Source: Brevundimonas mediterranea
Lineage (GTDB): Bacteria; Pseudomonadota; Alphaproteobacteria; Caulobacterales; Caulobacteraceae
DNA: 64,000 nucleotides
Direction: 5' to 3'
Assembly (NCBI RefSeq): GCF_014196125.1
Contig: NZ_JACIDA010000002.1
Coordinates: 882,494 to 946,493 of the forward strand
Part shown: positions 8,045 through 18,554 of the stretch, in pieces
How positions within the stretch are numbered: position 1 is the stretch's first letter
How the letters are laid out: each line of letters starts with the position of its first letter
Made by a program: the position numbers and the translations under genes
The notes under the pieces: generated by a model
Told to the model about the DNA's origin: nothing
Databases searched by the model: none
The model's input: only the letters and a program-made list of their open reading frames with translations

Positions 8045-8473
8045 ATGACCGCCGCTGTCGTTAGTCGATTGGTCCGAGCCGCGATTGACGAATCCTTCGT
8101 CCTGGCGCGCTTGGGATACCCCGACCTGACCTTGATCGCCTGGCGACGGGCTGCGCGGCGACAGCTTGACCGTAGCGCTGCCACCGGGGGCATCCTGATC
8201 GCCCGGGACGCCCTCGGGCGCCTGAACGGTCTGGTGCTCTATTCGCATTCCGCCTGCATCGCGGCCAGGCCCTGCGTGCAGATCGAGCGACTGGTAAGCT
8301 TTGACGTCTATTCCCCCCGATCTGTCGCCGACAAGCTCGTCTCGGAGGTCATGCGCATAGCTCATCTGGCTGGCTGCGACAGCCTGAGCCTGGTTCGCCC
8401 TTGCCGTCCGCCCGCCGACACAACGACCCTGGTTCTGGCGTCCGAGACGTCGGTTGCATGCCGGATGTTCTGA
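8045..8473 (+). CDS. Hypothetical protein, possibly GNAT-like
   Basis: 142 residues, divergent from fnr. I do not recognise the family with certainty. The pattern GGILIARDALGRLNGLVLYS followed by a helix (ADKLVSEVMRIAHLAGCDSLSLV) resembles an acetyltransferase (GNAT) fold: beta strands, then a long helix, then a final strand, but the acetyl-CoA P-loop is not clear. The FNR box next to its start suggests low-oxygen control or possibly a leaderless transcript. Confidence 0.5.
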   Translation: MTAAVVSRLVRAAIDESFVLARLGYPDLTLIAWRRAARRQLDRSAATGGILIARDALGRLNGLVLYSHSACIAARPCVQIERLVSFDVYSPRSVADKLVSEVMRIAHLAGCDSLSLVRPCRPPADTTTLVLASETSVACRMF

Positions 8474-8656
8474 GGGGAGCGGTCTGGGCCAGGCCATTCC
8501 TCTCACCTGCAAGCCCGCCGACATCCCGGAGGAATGAGGAGAGTCGCGGTCGCTTCGTCTGCGACATGTCTCCAGCCAGGACCGGTGCTGTGACGACCTC
8601 GGCCAGAACGATAAGGCGGGGCACCGTTGGAGCATCGGTCGGCGCCCGCTGGCCGG

Positions 8657-9043
8657 CTAAGGTCTCGAATGGTTCTGCACATCCTGAAGGTAGGCGATCA
8701 GATCCGCGATCTGGTCGCCCTCCAGGGTGATTTCAGGCATCTTCCTGTGGCCGCTGGTCATGCCCTCGGCGAAGGCTTCCTGAAGATCCGTCACGGGATA
8801 ACGGGCTCCGAGGTGGCGGAGCGGGGGCGCGGCCGCCACCGGGCTTTCGCCGGTCGGCCCGACCGAATGGCACGCGGCGCACCGGCTCTGAACGAGCGCT
8901 CGGCCCCGCGCCGCCGAGGCGAGGTCCACAGCCTGTTTGGGATAGTATTTCGCCGCTTCAGCCGTGCCGGCAGCTTCGCGAAATTCGGGACCAGCCGTAC
9001 ATCCCGCCAGCATCAACACGCCGACAATCGCGATCAATCTCAA
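8657..9043 (-). CDS. Lipoprotein c-type cytochrome
   Basis: The mature part has one heme c site, CAACH, and a distal Met in GHRKMPEI, so it is a small class I mono-heme cytochrome. The N-terminus is a lipoprotein signal (RLIAIVGVLMLAGC), placing it on a membrane facing the periplasm. I chose a TTG start at 9043 because AAGGAG lies 6 bases upstream; an in-frame ATG at 9064 would put that site inside the gene. The TTG start also leaves a 20-base leader from the start predicted by the FNR box at 9098-9111. It may deliver electrons to an oxidase or reductase at low oxygen. Confidence 0.85.
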   Translation of the reverse strand: MRLIAIVGVLMLAGCTAGPEFREAAGTAEAAKYYPKQAVDLASAARGRALVQSRCAACHSVGPTGESPVAAAPPLRHLGARYPVTDLQEAFAEGMTSGHRKMPEITLEGDQIADLIAYLQDVQNHSRP

Positions 9044-9097
9044 GACGCTCTCCTTACCGCACATCGACCAGCCTGATCTTCGACGAGGCGCCCGGCG

Positions 9098-9111
9098 TTG
9101 ATCTCGATCAA
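9098..9111. promoter_or_regulatory. Perfect FNR-type anaerobox
   Basis: TTGATCTCGATCAA matches TTGAT-N4-ATCAA at all 10 positions and is itself a perfect palindrome. On the minus strand the -41.5 rule gives a start at about 9063 for the cytochrome gene; on the plus strand about 9146 for the small ORF at 9166. It may serve both. Confidence 0.75.
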
Positions 9112-9165
9112 TGTCATCGTGGCGAACCCGTTGGACCTTCGACGCTTGTCGGGAGCGGAAACGTC

Positions 9166-9423
9166 GTGAAAAATGTCGTCCTCACTGGCGCGCAAACCCC
9201 GTCTTCCGTCCAGGATTCACCTGACCCCGAAGACCTGGTGAGGGCCTTGGTAGAGCGGGGCTTCTACGTCTTCCGTCGGCTCAATCCTCAACAGACCGGC
9301 ACGGGTGGAAAGACCGTCGCCTCCACGGCGCAGGACGTTGCATGGGGCGGACGAGCCGAGCCGGTTCCGTCATTCGACCTGGTCACAGCATCGGGGGCCG
9401 GCTCGGCGCCATCCTCCACCTGA
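9166..9423 (+). CDS. Small hypothetical protein
   Basis: An 85-residue ORF with no family I recognise. The N-terminal half (DPEDLVRALVERGFYVFRRL) looks like a plausible amphipathic helix and strand; the C-terminal half is low complexity (Ala, Ser, Gly). Its support is mainly position: a perfect FNR box is centred 61 bases before the ATG, giving a 20-base leader. It may be a chance ORF. Confidence 0.35.
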   Translation: MKNVVLTGAQTPSSVQDSPDPEDLVRALVERGFYVFRRLNPQQTGTGGKTVASTAQDVAWGGRAEPVPSFDLVTASGAGSAPSST

Positions 9424-9459
9424 TCGATGGACCGTCCTCATCGCATGACGCTCCGGGGA

Positions 9460-10344
9460 TCAGTGAGGGTAGATCGCCGTCACCTCTCCGGCTCCGTCCC
9501 GTACTGTCAGATCGAACTGGATGCGGTCACCGACGGCGGCCTCCCGCAATACAGCCGGCGAAGCCTTGAACGTCATGGTCATCGCGGGCCACCCGATTGA
9601 ACGGATGGCCTCGTGGTTGATGGTGATCGTCCCCGCCGCCGGGTCCACGGCTGTGATGACGCCCGCGCCGTCTGCGGTCGTGGCGTCGGCGGCCTGCGAC
9701 GTCGAGGCGCCATCCGCGCCAACCGTCGGTGATCCGGACTGGGCGGCCGGGGCGGCCTCCCAGAGCAGCTCCAGCGCCGACAGCACCTCCTCGAGCGCCG
9801 CCAGCCGGCGACCGGCGTAGTGCAGATCGAGCCAGGCCACGCCGGCGGCGATCCGCGCCTCGCGGCGCGCGAGGGCGTCGGCGGCGGCGGCCACGTCGAT
9901 GTCGGCCTCCGCCACGGCGCGTTCCGCCCGTCGCCGGGCGCGGCTGGGGACTTCCTGCATGAGGCCGATGCGCGCCATGGTCATTTCGTCGTCGCCGAAC
10001 CGCCCGGCCATGGGGCCCGAGACCGGCAGGTCGTCGATTCCGAACCGGAGCTGTGGATCCGGGAGCCGACCCGCGGCCGCCGAGGCCGCCGAGGCCGCCT
10101 CCACGCCGAGGGCGCTGGCCCGCAGCTGCGGAGCGGAGGTCCCGGCGAGCGCCAGGGCCTCGTCGAACGTCATCGGCTCCGCCGCAGCGGGCATGCCAAT
10201 GGCGGCGAACAGGCCGATGGCGGCGGCGGCGCCGATCGTTCCCCTGGGGGCGATCCTGGCCGGCCGGAGTGGTTTTCCGCGATCGGGATCGACGGCGGCG
10301 CTCGACATGTGACGGCCTGGAGCCGTCCGATAGCCGGAGTTCAT
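9460..10344 (-). CDS. Chimeric protein: TolC/CusC N-terminal half fused to a CusF copper-binding domain
   Basis: 294 residues. After an N-terminal export region, residues about 56-197 match the start of a CzcC/CusC-type outer-membrane factor ([38 protein letters not shown]). The second half of the barrel/tunnel is missing. A low-complexity linker (about 197-226) leads into a complete CusF domain with the copper ligands His, Trp, Met, Met in HEAIRSIGWPAMTMTF. In typical operons cusC is followed by cusB, which can end in CusF; an in-frame deletion joining cusC to cusB-F would give this gene. ATG at 10344 has GAGG 8 bases upstream. Secretion and copper binding are plausible; export-channel function is not. 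Confidence 0.75.
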   Translation of the reverse strand: MNSGYRTAPGRHMSSAAVDPDRGKPLRPARIAPRGTIGAAAAIGLFAAIGMPAAAEPMTFDEALALAGTSAPQLRASALGVEAASAASAAAGRLPDPQLRFGIDDLPVSGPMAGRFGDDEMTMARIGLMQEVPSRARRRAERAVAEADIDVAAAADALARREARIAAGVAWLDLHYAGRRLAALEEVLSALELLWEAAPAAQSGSPTVGADGASTSQAADATTADGAGVITAVDPAAGTITINHEAIRSIGWPAMTMTFKASPAVLREAAVGDRIQFDLTVRDGAGEVTAIYPH

Positions 10345-10447
10345 GGGAATGTCCTCGAGCCCCGCGTCGATCACCTTGGTGCGACGCGGGATGCCAGTCG
10401 TTCGATCAGCGCCCGGGCGAGCGCGGGCCATGATCAGCGAAGTCGGG

Positions 10448-10813
10448 CTATGCCCGCGTCTTGGGAGGATCACCCAGGGGCGTCGGCCGCTCCCCTGCAC
10501 GGGTGTCGTCGGCGCTCAATGCGACCTGCTGGCGATGCGGCGCCGATGGCCGGGCCGTGACGCCCGCGCCGGACGGAAGAGGAACCGCGACCGCCGCGCA
10601 GGCAGCGAGGCCCATGCAGTCGGGGCCGACGTCGTCGCAGGGAGCCCCCGGACCTTCGGCTCCCGCCTGCATCATCATCTCGGCGCAGTCCGGCATGGCG
10701 GCCATGGCGTCCGCGTCCGCGCCCGGCCGCTGGGGCGCGGCGAACGCCGAGGCCTGGCCGATGGAGCCGGCGAGGGCGAAGGCGAACAGAAGGGTGCGAA
10801 CGATACGCCACAT
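10448..10813 (-). CDS. Small secreted Met/Cys-containing protein of a Cus-type operon
   Basis: 121 residues with a signal peptide (RTLLFAFALAGSIGQASA) and a mature part containing MPDCAEMMM and three further Cys, ending in a disordered Pro/Arg tail. I do not know a named family; small Cys/Met proteins like this often precede cusC in alphaproteobacteria. It lies 103 bases upstream of the TolC/CusF chimera on the same strand. Copper binding in the periplasm is an inference. The first in-frame ATG is much further upstream (11086), inside the PRPP synthetase gene, and would destroy the signal peptide. Confidence 0.6.
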   Translation of the reverse strand: MWRIVRTLLFAFALAGSIGQASAFAAPQRPGADADAMAAMPDCAEMMMQAGAEGPGAPCDDVGPDCMGLAACAAVAVPLPSGAGVTARPSAPHRQQVALSADDTRAGERPTPLGDPPKTRA

Positions 10814-11009
10814 GCCATCGACGTTCCGCTTCGCTCTCCGGCGAGTCAAGGCGGCGGACACTCCGCTCAAACCCCGGCTTGACATTCCGAACGAGAGGGG
10901 TCTGCGGCCGTGCCGCAAGCTCGCCGGGGCGAGCTTGCGGGCGCCCATGAAATGGGAACGAACCAGGTTCCACTGTCCGCATCTCATTCGCCTCTCCCTT
11001 GCGAGATGT

Positions 11010-11951
11010 TCATGCGGGACCCTCGGCAGCCCCGTCGCCGGCATCGGACCGGCGGGCGCGCACCAGCCCCGCTGCGTCAGGCTCACGCAGCGCCGACGCC
11101 AGCAACGGGGCCAGGGAGATGGCGTTGCTCGGGTGCGGCACGCTGTCGGTGGACACCACCTGATCGGTTACCTTGGCCAGTTCCTCGAAGGCGTTATCGG
11201 CGAACACCGCATGCACGACCACGCAGACCGGCGGCTTCAGTCCCTGGGCCTGCAGCCGCCGGGCGGCCTCGATCAGGGTGCGTCCCGAGGAGGCGATGTC
11301 GTCGATCAACACGGGCCGTCTGCCGGTCCAGGCGCCGAGATCGGGCAGAACGATCTCGACCTCGCGATCGCCCCGGCGGATCTTGCGCAACACGATGTGC
11401 GGGGCTCCCACCCTGGCGGCGACGGCCGCGACCCATTGTTCGCTCTCCTCATCCGGACCTATGATCAGGGCATCCGGAACCTCGGCCGCGATCCAGTCCG
11501 CCAGCACGGGCGCCGCATGCAGCGTCGCGGTCGGAATGGCGTACAGCGCCGCCAGATCCGGATAGCGGTGCAGATGGGGATCCACCGTGATCAACCGGTC
11601 GAACGCTCCGGACAGCAGACGCGCGAACGGGCGCGAGGTGACCGCCTCTCCGGGCTTGAACCGCCGGTCCTGGCGCATATAGGCGAGGTAGGGCGCGACC
11701 AGGCTCACCTGCGCGGCGCCGAGATCCCGCGCGGCGTCGGCCGCGAACAGCAGGCTCAGAAAGCCGGGGTCCGGGCGGGCCAGGCTGCAGACCAGATCGA
11801 CCGTCCGCCCCGCCATATCCGAGAGGTGACGGATGTAGCTCTCCCCGTCCGGAAAGCGCCGGGTTTCGAGACGGCCCAATTCGAACCCGCCGGCCGTGGC
11901 GAGCCGTTCGGCGAAGGCCTCATTTCCAGGCAGCGGCACGATCAGTCGCAC
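11010..11951 (-). CDS. prs: Ribose-phosphate pyrophosphokinase (PRPP synthetase) paralogue
   Basis: 313 residues with the N-terminal ATP-binding half (LETRRFPDGESYIRH, LVAPYLAYMRQDRRF, the DPHLHR flag region) and the ribose-phosphate loop VLIDDIASSGRTL. It makes PRPP from ribose-5-phosphate and ATP. Such divergent prs copies commonly occur in low-oxygen gene clusters with thymidine/AMP phosphorylase and phosphoketolase, both of which lie 15 kb away. The C-terminal 20 residues are a charged extension. It is the next gene after the D-2-hydroxyacid dehydrogenase, 157 bases downstream. Confidence 0.88.
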   Translation of the reverse strand: MRLIVPLPGNEAFAERLATAGGFELGRLETRRFPDGESYIRHLSDMAGRTVDLVCSLARPDPGFLSLLFAADAARDLGAAQVSLVAPYLAYMRQDRRFKPGEAVTSRPFARLLSGAFDRLITVDPHLHRYPDLAALYAIPTATLHAAPVLADWIAAEVPDALIIGPDEESEQWVAAVAARVGAPHIVLRKIRRGDREVEIVLPDLGAWTGRRPVLIDDIASSGRTLIEAARRLQAQGLKPPVCVVVHAVFADNAFEELAKVTDQVVSTDSVPHPSNAISLAPLLASALREPDAAGLVRARRSDAGDGAAEGPA

Positions 11952-12108
11952 GAGAACCTCCGATGGACCGGCGGACGGCCGGCAGGCTCTCCGACAGACG
12001 CCGGCGCGCGTGAAATCTTACTGCAGCGCCGGACTGATCGCGAAAGCGGGTGTCGGCGGGCGCGGAAGGATGCGGCTCCGGCGGTCGGAACCGCATGTCC
12101 GGCGACGC

Positions 12109-13146
12109 TCAGGTCGCCCCCCCCGGCGATGGTGAGGCCGGCGTGACCGCCGTCACCACGTTCCGGGCCGCGCCCGCGGCATAGGCTTCGATGTTGCCAA
12201 GGGTGGTCTCGATGATCCTGTCGACCGCCTCCTGGGTATTGTAGGCGATGTGGGGCGTGACCAGGACATTGGGCAGCCGAACCAGGGCGTGATCCGCCAG
12301 CAAGGCGCGCAGCCGGGCGGGGTCGACCTGGGCGTCCTGCCGGAAGACCTCCGCCTCATCGCCAAACGCCTGCTCCTCGGCGATGACGTCGAGGCCGGCG
12401 CCCGCGAGCCGGCCCGACGAGAGCGCGCGCAGAAGGGCGGCGGGATCGACGGCTCCGCCGCGCGCCGTGTTGATGAGCAGGGCGCCGGTCTTCATGAGTG
12501 CAAACTCCGGATCCGACAGGCGCAGGCCGGAGCCGCCCGGGGCGTGCAGCGAAATCACGTCCGAGGCGGCGAGAAGCTCCGGCAACGGCACAGCGTGGAA
12601 GTCGGGATCTTTTCGCGCTGCGGCGTCCGGAGACGGGTCGGAAGCGAGCGTCCGCATGCCGAAGCCGCGCGCGATCTGGAGCACGCGGCGACCGACCCGG
12701 CCGGCGCCGATCACGCCGAGGGTCTTTCCCGTAAGCTCCACCCCGCGGAGGTCCCGCGCCCGGACATCGCCCCGGCGCACCCGCTCCGTCGCCTCCGGAA
12801 TACGTCGGCACAACGCCAGCAGCAGGGCGAAGGCGTGCTCGGCCACGGTGTGATCGCCATAGTCCGGCACATTACAGACGGTGATCCCGGCCTCGCGGCA
12901 ATAGGCGAGATCGATATGGTCGTAGCCGGTCGATCGGGTGGCGATCATCCGCAGCCGGAGCATGCCGGCCAGAACGGCGGCGGAGAGGTCCGAATGAACG
13001 AACGGACTGATCACCTCCGCGTCGGCGAAGCGGGCGACGTTGTCCGGGCGGAGCGGTTCCGGCGTGCAGGCCAGGGCGTGCGTCCCGGCGAGGCGGCCGC
13101 AAGCGGCCGCCTCCCACTGCTCGGTCTCGAAGATCACGATCTTCAT
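12109..13146 (-). CDS. ldhA: D-2-hydroxyacid dehydrogenase, D-lactate dehydrogenase-like
   Basis: 345 residues with the Rossmann motif GVIGAGRVGRRV, the substrate Arg in INTARGGAVD, the Glu and the catalytic His in VTPHIAYNT, plus the N-terminal RSTGYDHIDL typical of D-LDH (IATRSTGYDHID). It probably reduces pyruvate to D-lactate. The ATG at 13146 gives the canonical N-terminus MKIVIFETEQ; longer frames run into the permease gene. With the L-LDH-type enzyme at 5646 it gives two lactate-type fermentation exits. Confidence 0.88.
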   Translation of the reverse strand: MKIVIFETEQWEAAACGRLAGTHALACTPEPLRPDNVARFADAEVISPFVHSDLSAAVLAGMLRLRMIATRSTGYDHIDLAYCREAGITVCNVPDYGDHTVAEHAFALLLALCRRIPEATERVRRGDVRARDLRGVELTGKTLGVIGAGRVGRRVLQIARGFGMRTLASDPSPDAAARKDPDFHAVPLPELLAASDVISLHAPGGSGLRLSDPEFALMKTGALLINTARGGAVDPAALLRALSSGRLAGAGLDVIAEEQAFGDEAEVFRQDAQVDPARLRALLADHALVRLPNVLVTPHIAYNTQEAVDRIIETTLGNIEAYAAGAARNVVTAVTPASPSPGGAT

Positions 13147-13162
13147 CAGGGCCCTCCCGGTC

Positions 13163-14266
13163 CTACCAACGGCGCCTGAAGACCAGCCAGGCGCTGAGGA
13201 ACATGGCGCCGCTGATGGCGCCCAGGGCCAGCGCCTGACGCCACAGTTCGGCCAGGCCCGCGCCCTTGAGAAACAGACCGGAGACGATCTCGACATAGTG
13301 GCGCTGCGGACTGGCCAGCGAGGCGGTCTGCAGCCACGGCGGCATGCTCTCGATGGGGGCGATGCTCCCCGACAGAAAGAGGAGCGGAAACAGGCCGAAG
13401 AAGCCCACGAGCATCGCCTGCTGAAGGGTCTGGGTGATGGCGCCGACGAAGGTGCCGAGCGACACGGCGCTCAGCAGATAGACGACCGTGAGACCGAGCA
13501 GGATGAGCACGTCGCCCCGCATCGGCACGCCCATCAGCGTCATGATGACCAGGGCGGGAAACACCGCGCCGGTGCAGATCACCAGGGTCGGCGTGATCTT
13601 GGCGATGAACAGTTCGTGGGCGCGGATCGGGGTGACCCGGAGTTGCTCGATGGTGCCTTCCTGCTTTTCCCGAACGATCGCGGCCGCCGGCAGGACCACG
13701 CCGAGCATCAGCCCGGCCTGGGCCAGCATCGACAGGGCCATGAACCGGGTGTTGGTCAGGTCCGGATTGTACCAGACCCGCACTTCCGGCCGGACGGCGG
13801 CCCGCCGCTCCCCGGCCGGACGCCGGCTCTCCACGAAGCGGGCGCTCTGTTCGATCACATAGGCGCGCGCCCGCGCCGCGACATTGCCGTTGGACCCGTC
13901 GACCACGACGCCGAACGACGCCGGGCGTCCGGCGGCCAGCCGGGCGCCCATGCGCGGTGGTATTTCGACGACCACGTCGAGGGCGCCGCGCCGCAGCCGG
14001 TCCTCCGCCTCGCGCAGACTGGTGAACTGATCGGCGAGCACGAAATTGTCGCCCGTGGTCAGTTCCTCGATGAGGGCGCGGCTGACGGCCGACCGGTCGT
14101 GATCGACGACGGCCAGCTTGAGATGCTGGACGTCGAAACCCAGGGCCATGGTGCACATGACCAGTTCGGCCGTGTAGAGAAAGATCACCACGAACAGCAT
14201 CACAGGATCGCGCAGAAACTGGGCGAATTCCTTGGTGATCAATCCCGCGAGACGGCCGGACAGCAT
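13163..14266 (-). CDS. ABC-2 type exporter permease (YhhJ-like), second copy
   Basis: 367 residues: an N-terminal membrane segment (VMLFVVIFLYTAELVM), a large periplasmic domain with VVDHDRSAVSRALI and EVRVWYNPDLTN, then five membrane helices and REKQEGTIEQLRVTP, the usual ABC-2 signature before TM2. The start shares one base with the stop of the preceding permease (TGATG). Together with that permease it forms the membrane pair of a YhiI/RbbA/YhhJ-like exporter. Substrate unknown. Confidence 0.88.
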   Translation of the reverse strand: MLSGRLAGLITKEFAQFLRDPVMLFVVIFLYTAELVMCTMALGFDVQHLKLAVVDHDRSAVSRALIEELTTGDNFVLADQFTSLREAEDRLRRGALDVVVEIPPRMGARLAAGRPASFGVVVDGSNGNVAARARAYVIEQSARFVESRRPAGERRAAVRPEVRVWYNPDLTNTRFMALSMLAQAGLMLGVVLPAAAIVREKQEGTIEQLRVTPIRAHELFIAKITPTLVICTGAVFPALVIMTLMGVPMRGDVLILLGLTVVYLLSAVSLGTFVGAITQTLQQAMLVGFFGLFPLLFLSGSIAPIESMPPWLQTASLASPQRHYVEIVSGLFLKGAGLAELWRQALALGAISGAMFLSAWLVFRRRW

Positions 14267-15356
14267 CAGGCGATCCTCTTGCGGAAGCGCCAGGCCGCGA
14301 GCGCGAACACCGTCGCGGTATAGGCCGCCAGCACGAGGACATTGGGCCAGAGGTCCCCGAGCCCCGCGCCCCGCAGCACGACCCCGCGTGAGAACTCGAG
14401 AAAATACCGCGTCGGCAGCACCGAGGCGTAGGCCTGAAACGCTGGCGGCATGGTGAAGAGCGGATAGACGAAGCCGGAAAACAGGAAGGCCGGCATCAGG
14501 GTCACGATCAGGGCCGTCAACATGGCGGCCAGCTGGGTGCGCACGAGGGTGGAGACGAGCAGTCCGATGGAAACCGTGCAAAGAACGTAGAGAAGGCCCA
14601 CGGCGAGAAGCAGCCCCACGCTTCCCCGCACCGGCACGTCGAACCAGACCACGCCGCCAAGGACGACAAGGAGAAGTTCCGCATAGGCGATCACGGCGTA
14701 GGGCAGCAGTTTGCCGGCGATGAACTCGCTCCCGGTCAGCGGCGAGGCGTAGATCTGGGCGATGGTGCCCAGTTCCTTTTCGCGCGCGACGGCCAGCGCC
14801 GTGAGCAAAGGCGGGAAGGCCATGAGGATCACCGCGAACAGGCCCGGTACGATGAAGTTGCGGCTGCGCAGTTGCGGATTGTACCAGACGCGCACCTCGG
14901 GCCTGAGAGGGAGGCGCGCCTCCTCCGGATAGGCGTGGAGGATGGCCCGGCCATAGGCCGACAGGATCGCCGCCGTGCTGGCGTAGGTGCCGTCGACCAC
15001 GAACTGCACAGGCGCGTCCTCGCCGCGTCCGAGGCGCGCGGAGAAGCCCGGCGGGATGAACAGCGCCGCCCGGGCCGTCCCGCGCATCAGGGCGTGCTCG
15101 GCCGAGCGTTCGTCCTCCGGCGCCGCCTGGAGGACGAAATATCCCGAGTTGAGAAACCGGGCCTGCAGCTCCCGGCTGGCGGCGGTCCGGTCATGGTCGA
15201 CCACGATCAGCGGCGCGCGGTCGACGTCCAGCGATATGCCGTAGACGAACAGGAACAGCATCATCAGCGGCATGAACAGCGCCACCCCCATGGTGAAGCG
15301 GTCGCGGGAGATCTCCAGCACCTCCTTGCGGGCGAAGGCCAGAACGCGCCGCGCCT

Positions 15357-15360
<4 letters not shown>
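14266..15360 (-). CDS. ABC-2 type exporter permease (YhhJ-like), first copy
   Basis: 364 residues with the same plan as the next gene: TM1 (FMGVALFMPLMMLFLFVYG-like), a periplasmic domain (VVDHDRTAASRELQ, EVRVWYNPQLRS), the REKELGTIAQIYASPLTG motif and five C-terminal membrane helices. It overlaps the upstream ATPase gene by 4 bases (start 15360, ATPase stop at 15357). The two permeases clearly descend from one ancestor. Confidence 0.9.
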
Positions 15361-17063
<1,703 letters not shown>

Positions 17064-17067
17064 CCCC

Positions 17068-18039
17068 CTACTCCGGAACGGCGAGACGGTCGGGCCAGCC
17101 GGCGGAGGCGTCCCACAGAATCCATGCATCGGCCGGCATGCCGGGCTTGAGCAGCCCGTCCGGATTTTCAGCCTCCAGAGTGACCCCGTAGACGGTCCGG
17201 CCCCGTTCGTCCTGCATGTGAATATCGCGCGGGGTGAACTGGGCCTGGGCGTCGACCCGGGCCACGCGCGCCGCGAAATCCCGGCCGGGAAAGGCGTCAA
17301 CCCGCAGCCTGGCGGGAGCCCCCAGACGGACCTTGCCCAGGTCCGGCTCCCGAACGAAGACACGCAGCCTCACCCGCGACAGGTTGGCCAGCACCACCAC
17401 GGGCTGGCCGGCGACGATCACTTCGCCGGGCTCGGCGAGACGCTCCAGCACCGCCCCCGATATCGGCGAGGCGATATGGGTCCTGACCAGCTGCGATCGG
17501 CCCAGGGCCAGGGTCTGGGACGCCGCCTCGGCCTGGGCGACGGCCTCGCCGCGACGCGCCTCAAGCAGGCTGATCTGATCCACGGCGGCCTGATGGGCGT
17601 TGCGGACAACGTCGAGGCGTTGGGCCGTGACATAGCCCTCACGCGCGAGCGCCTCGTAGCGCGACAGATCCGCCCGGGCCGAAGCGGCGTGATGGCGGGC
17701 CAGATCGATCTGGCTGCTCACCTGGGCCACGGTCTGCCCGGCGGCGGCGCGTTGGGCGGCGGCGCGATTCATGAGCAGACGGGCGTCGGACGGGTCGATG
17801 GAGGCCAGCGGGGCTCCGGCCCGAACCGGGGCGCCTTCCAGGGCGTGGTTCTGCAGTAGACGGCCGGACAGCTCAAACGAGACACGCACCTCGTCGACCT
17901 CGATCCGCCCGCTGCCGTAGATGACCTGGGCCGGCGCCGGAGCGGGCTGCAACCGCCAGAAGGCGGCGGCCGAGCCGGCGGCGACCACAATGAGGCCGAC
18001 AGCCACCAGCACCGTCAGACGTCGCCCCTGAATCCTCAC
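17068..18039 (-). CDS. HlyD/YhiI-family membrane fusion protein
   Basis: 323 residues: one N-terminal membrane anchor (LTVLVAVGLIVVAAGSAAAF), the split lipoyl domain (YGSGRIEVDEVRVSFELSGRL and the later SPISGAVLERLAEPGEVI), a long coiled coil between (Ala/Gln/Glu-rich, residues about 85-165), and a beta-barrel. I chose the GTG at 18039 because GGAGG lies 6 bases upstream; no ATG is placed well. It heads the HlyD-ATPase-permease-permease operon and links the inner membrane pump to an outer-membrane channel. Confidence 0.88.
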   Translation of the reverse strand: MRIQGRRLTVLVAVGLIVVAAGSAAAFWRLQPAPAPAQVIYGSGRIEVDEVRVSFELSGRLLQNHALEGAPVRAGAPLASIDPSDARLLMNRAAAQRAAAGQTVAQVSSQIDLARHHAASARADLSRYEALAREGYVTAQRLDVVRNAHQAAVDQISLLEARRGEAVAQAEAASQTLALGRSQLVRTHIASPISGAVLERLAEPGEVIVAGQPVVVLANLSRVRLRVFVREPDLGKVRLGAPARLRVDAFPGRDFAARVARVDAQAQFTPRDIHMQDERGRTVYGVTLEAENPDGLLKPGMPADAWILWDASAGWPDRLAVPE

Positions 18040-18500
18040 ATCCTGCCTCCGGACGCGCTCGCCTGTTCGATGCGCTGATCCTGAAGACGCCGGGTGGAAG
18101 GATTGCTTACGCCCTCGGAAGCCGCCCGCGACGGCGGCTGTGCGCAAGGGGCAGCCGCGCTTCGAGCCGGGAGAGGAGATCCGGCGCCGAAGTCCCCCCA
18201 AGCTTCGTCGGACATGATCGCGCCAGCCGGGGGCCCCGCGGCGTGCGTCTCGATCCGGCCGCGCAGACAGGGCGCCAGTCCGCCCGGCCCCTTGGCGAAG
18301 ACGCCGAATTAGCAGGTCGAGGCCCGCTGTTGGGAGCGACGATGAACGGCTTGCCACGACTGGATCCTTGATCGGACAATGACCTGATGGCCCAGGGTCT
18401 GACGCCGGCGACCGGCGGGTCTTACGACCGTCGGCCTTCCGCGTCGGTAATGATCGGTCGGGTGAGGCGTCAGACGGCGGACGGTGTTCAGAACGGAAGG
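18040..18500. other. Intergenic region without a supported gene
   Basis: About 460 bases upstream of the exporter operon. No ORF here has recognisable protein content and I find no FNR-type site of better than 7 of 10. It presumably contains the exporter promoter and possibly a decayed gene. Confidence 0.4.
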
Positions 18501-18554
18501 GGCCTCGCATGACCTCCAATTCCCCCGGGATCGGCCGGGTCTTCACGCGGCGAG

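Noticed and set aside
18365-18378. FNR-type box upstream of the ABC exporter operon
   Set aside because: TTGATCGGACAATG matches too few consensus positions in the second half-site.
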